DNA of 6,871 nucleotides from Treponema sp. GTDB lineage: Bacteria > Spirochaetota > Spirochaetia > Treponematales > Breznakiellaceae. The translations under genes and the position numbers were made by a program. Below the pieces are notes generated by a model. That model had not been told where the DNA came from, made no database searches, and was given only the letters and a program-made list of their open reading frames with translations. Below, piece by piece: positions 6,212 to 6,871 of this stretch. The stretch lies in NCBI GenBank assembly GCA_031273185.1, contig JAISSG010000168.1:1-6871 (forward strand), given 5' to 3'. The first letter of the stretch is position 1, and each line of letters begins with the position of its first letter.

Positions 6212-6721
6212 ATGGAAAAAGAAGAATATATTCGTAAATTAAAACAACTCATAAAAAAATATCATCCAGATTTATGTAAAGATGTATATTTGGAAAGAAT
6301 GTATAATGAAATAACAATAAAATTGAATCAAAAATTAAATCAAGTTAGAACTGGAAACAACATAAAAGAAAATATTATTTATAAAAATCATGGAAAAATA
6401 AATTTATCCCGGAATAAAAACATGCAAAGTTATGAATATTATAAATTGGGGATAAAATTTTATAAAAATATACACCATAACCAATTTTATAAAAGAAATG
6501 CTGATGGAACATTTGAGCCAAAGACATATGATGAACAATTAAAATTGTTAAATAAAATATTTATTTCATTTAATATTGCTGAATATTATTTTACAAAAGT
6601 AATAATGGAATATCCAGAATCAGAATGGACAGATGATGCAAAAGAAAAAATAAAGTTATTAAAAAAATTATACAAAAGTTATGAAAATGTAAATATTGAA
6701 GATAATAATAAAATAATTTGA
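6212..6721 (+). CDS. Small AT-rich J-domain protein with TPR-like C-terminal half
   Basis: The product has 169 residues from the ATG at 6212; an in-frame TTG at 6179 would add 11. Neither start has a visible Shine-Dalgarno. Residues 4-44 resemble the core of a DnaJ-type J domain: a basic helix II (EYIRKLKQLIKKY), the invariant His-Pro-Asp at 18-20, and helix III (YLERMYNEITIKLNQKL). J domains stimulate Hsp70/DnaK ATPase. The usual helix I (DYYxxLGV-type) is missing. Residues about 72-159 contain amphipathic helices with a TPR-like repeat (AEYYFTKVIMEYPESEWTDD then AKEKIKLLKKLY), suggesting protein-protein binding. There is no signal peptide, so it is probably cytoplasmic. The gene is very AT-rich, like the ORF at 10-228 and unlike the GC-rich core, suggesting horizontal acquisition. 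A DnaK-partner role is inferred from HPD only. Confidence 0.75.
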   Translation: MEKEEYIRKLKQLIKKYHPDLCKDVYLERMYNEITIKLNQKLNQVRTGNNIKENIIYKNHGKINLSRNKNMQSYEYYKLGIKFYKNIHHNQFYKRNADGTFEPKTYDEQLKLLNKIFISFNIAEYYFTKVIMEYPESEWTDDAKEKIKLLKKLYKSYENVNIEDNNKII

Positions 6722-6871
6722 CTATTAAGTTGGTGCAGGCTCCGCCAATTCCCGATAAGTAATGGTTGGTGAGGTCATACAGGCATTTATCAACCGGTTA
6801 AATAATTGCCCTGAAAAGTGCCGGCGGTTAAATCGAAAACTATACTCATTGAGATATGCCGGTAAATGTTT
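6722..6871 (-). mobile_element. Partial IS1595-type insertion sequence at window edge
   Basis: Only the transposase 3' end is visible. An intact element should have a terminal inverted repeat beyond the transposase stop, but that space is occupied by the J-domain coding sequence. No direct repeat or recognisable inverted repeat is seen, so this end of the element is probably truncated. Confidence 0.55.
6725..6871 (-). CDS. IS1595 family (ISXO2-like) transposase, C-terminal part
   Basis: The - strand encodes 48 residues and a stop (6725-6727), open to the window edge. It begins KHLPAYLNEYSFRFNRRH, matching the conserved C-terminal signature of ISXO2-like DDE transposases (HLxxYLxEFxFRxNRR), which move IS1595-family elements by cut-and-paste or related DDE chemistry. 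A further MTSPTITYRELAE segment is typical of the extreme C-terminus. Base composition is moderate, unlike the adjacent AT-rich gene. The rest of the gene lies outside the window, so whether it is intact is unknown. Its stop is 3 bases from the convergent stop of the J-domain gene. Confidence 0.85.
   Translation of the reverse strand, partial: KHLPAYLNEYSFRFNRRHFSGQLFNRLINACMTSPTITYRELAEPAPT

Overview
The window looks like a chromosomal segment of a spirochaete, most likely a Treponema relative. This rests on gene content and style (rpoN followed by a short hpf, a nearby uvrC, a secreted LamG/FN3-type protein) and is an inference, since no rRNA or tRNA marker is present. The central part (about 230 to 6060) is GC-rich. 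Both ends carry strikingly AT-rich genes with different codon use, and the right edge carries the end of an insertion-sequence transposase.

Layout from left to right: (1) an AT-rich small ORF of unknown function (10-228), possibly the 3' part of a longer gene, whose stop codon sits at the AT/GC boundary; (2) a 242-base stretch (229-470) without a convincing gene, holding a possible promoter; (3) rpoN (sigma-54) and hpf (ribosome hibernation factor), a close pair on the + strand; (4) a short convergent intergenic region bracketed by two arrays of 7-base G-rich repeats in opposite orientation, the second of which encodes the last residues of UvrC; (5) uvrC on the - strand; (6) a divergent, secreted multidomain protein with a LamG-like fold, a beta-rich middle section and a fibronectin type III domain; (7) a transition zone (6018-6178) where base composition drifts from GC-rich to AT-rich; (8) an AT-rich gene for a small J-domain protein with a TPR-like C-terminal half; (9) the C-terminal end of an IS1595/ISXO2-type transposase on the - strand, whose stop codon lies 3 bases from the J-domain gene's stop.

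The core genes are ordinary housekeeping functions: alternative sigma factor, ribosome hibernation and nucleotide excision repair. rpoN and hpf are probably co-transcribed, a conserved pairing in many bacteria. The most unusual features are the inverted heptamer arrays between hpf and uvrC and the AT-rich accessory genes joined almost flush to GC-rich DNA. I see no CRISPR array, restriction system or complete mobile element, and no clear evidence of a new multi-gene system. The least explained gene is the J-domain/TPR protein.
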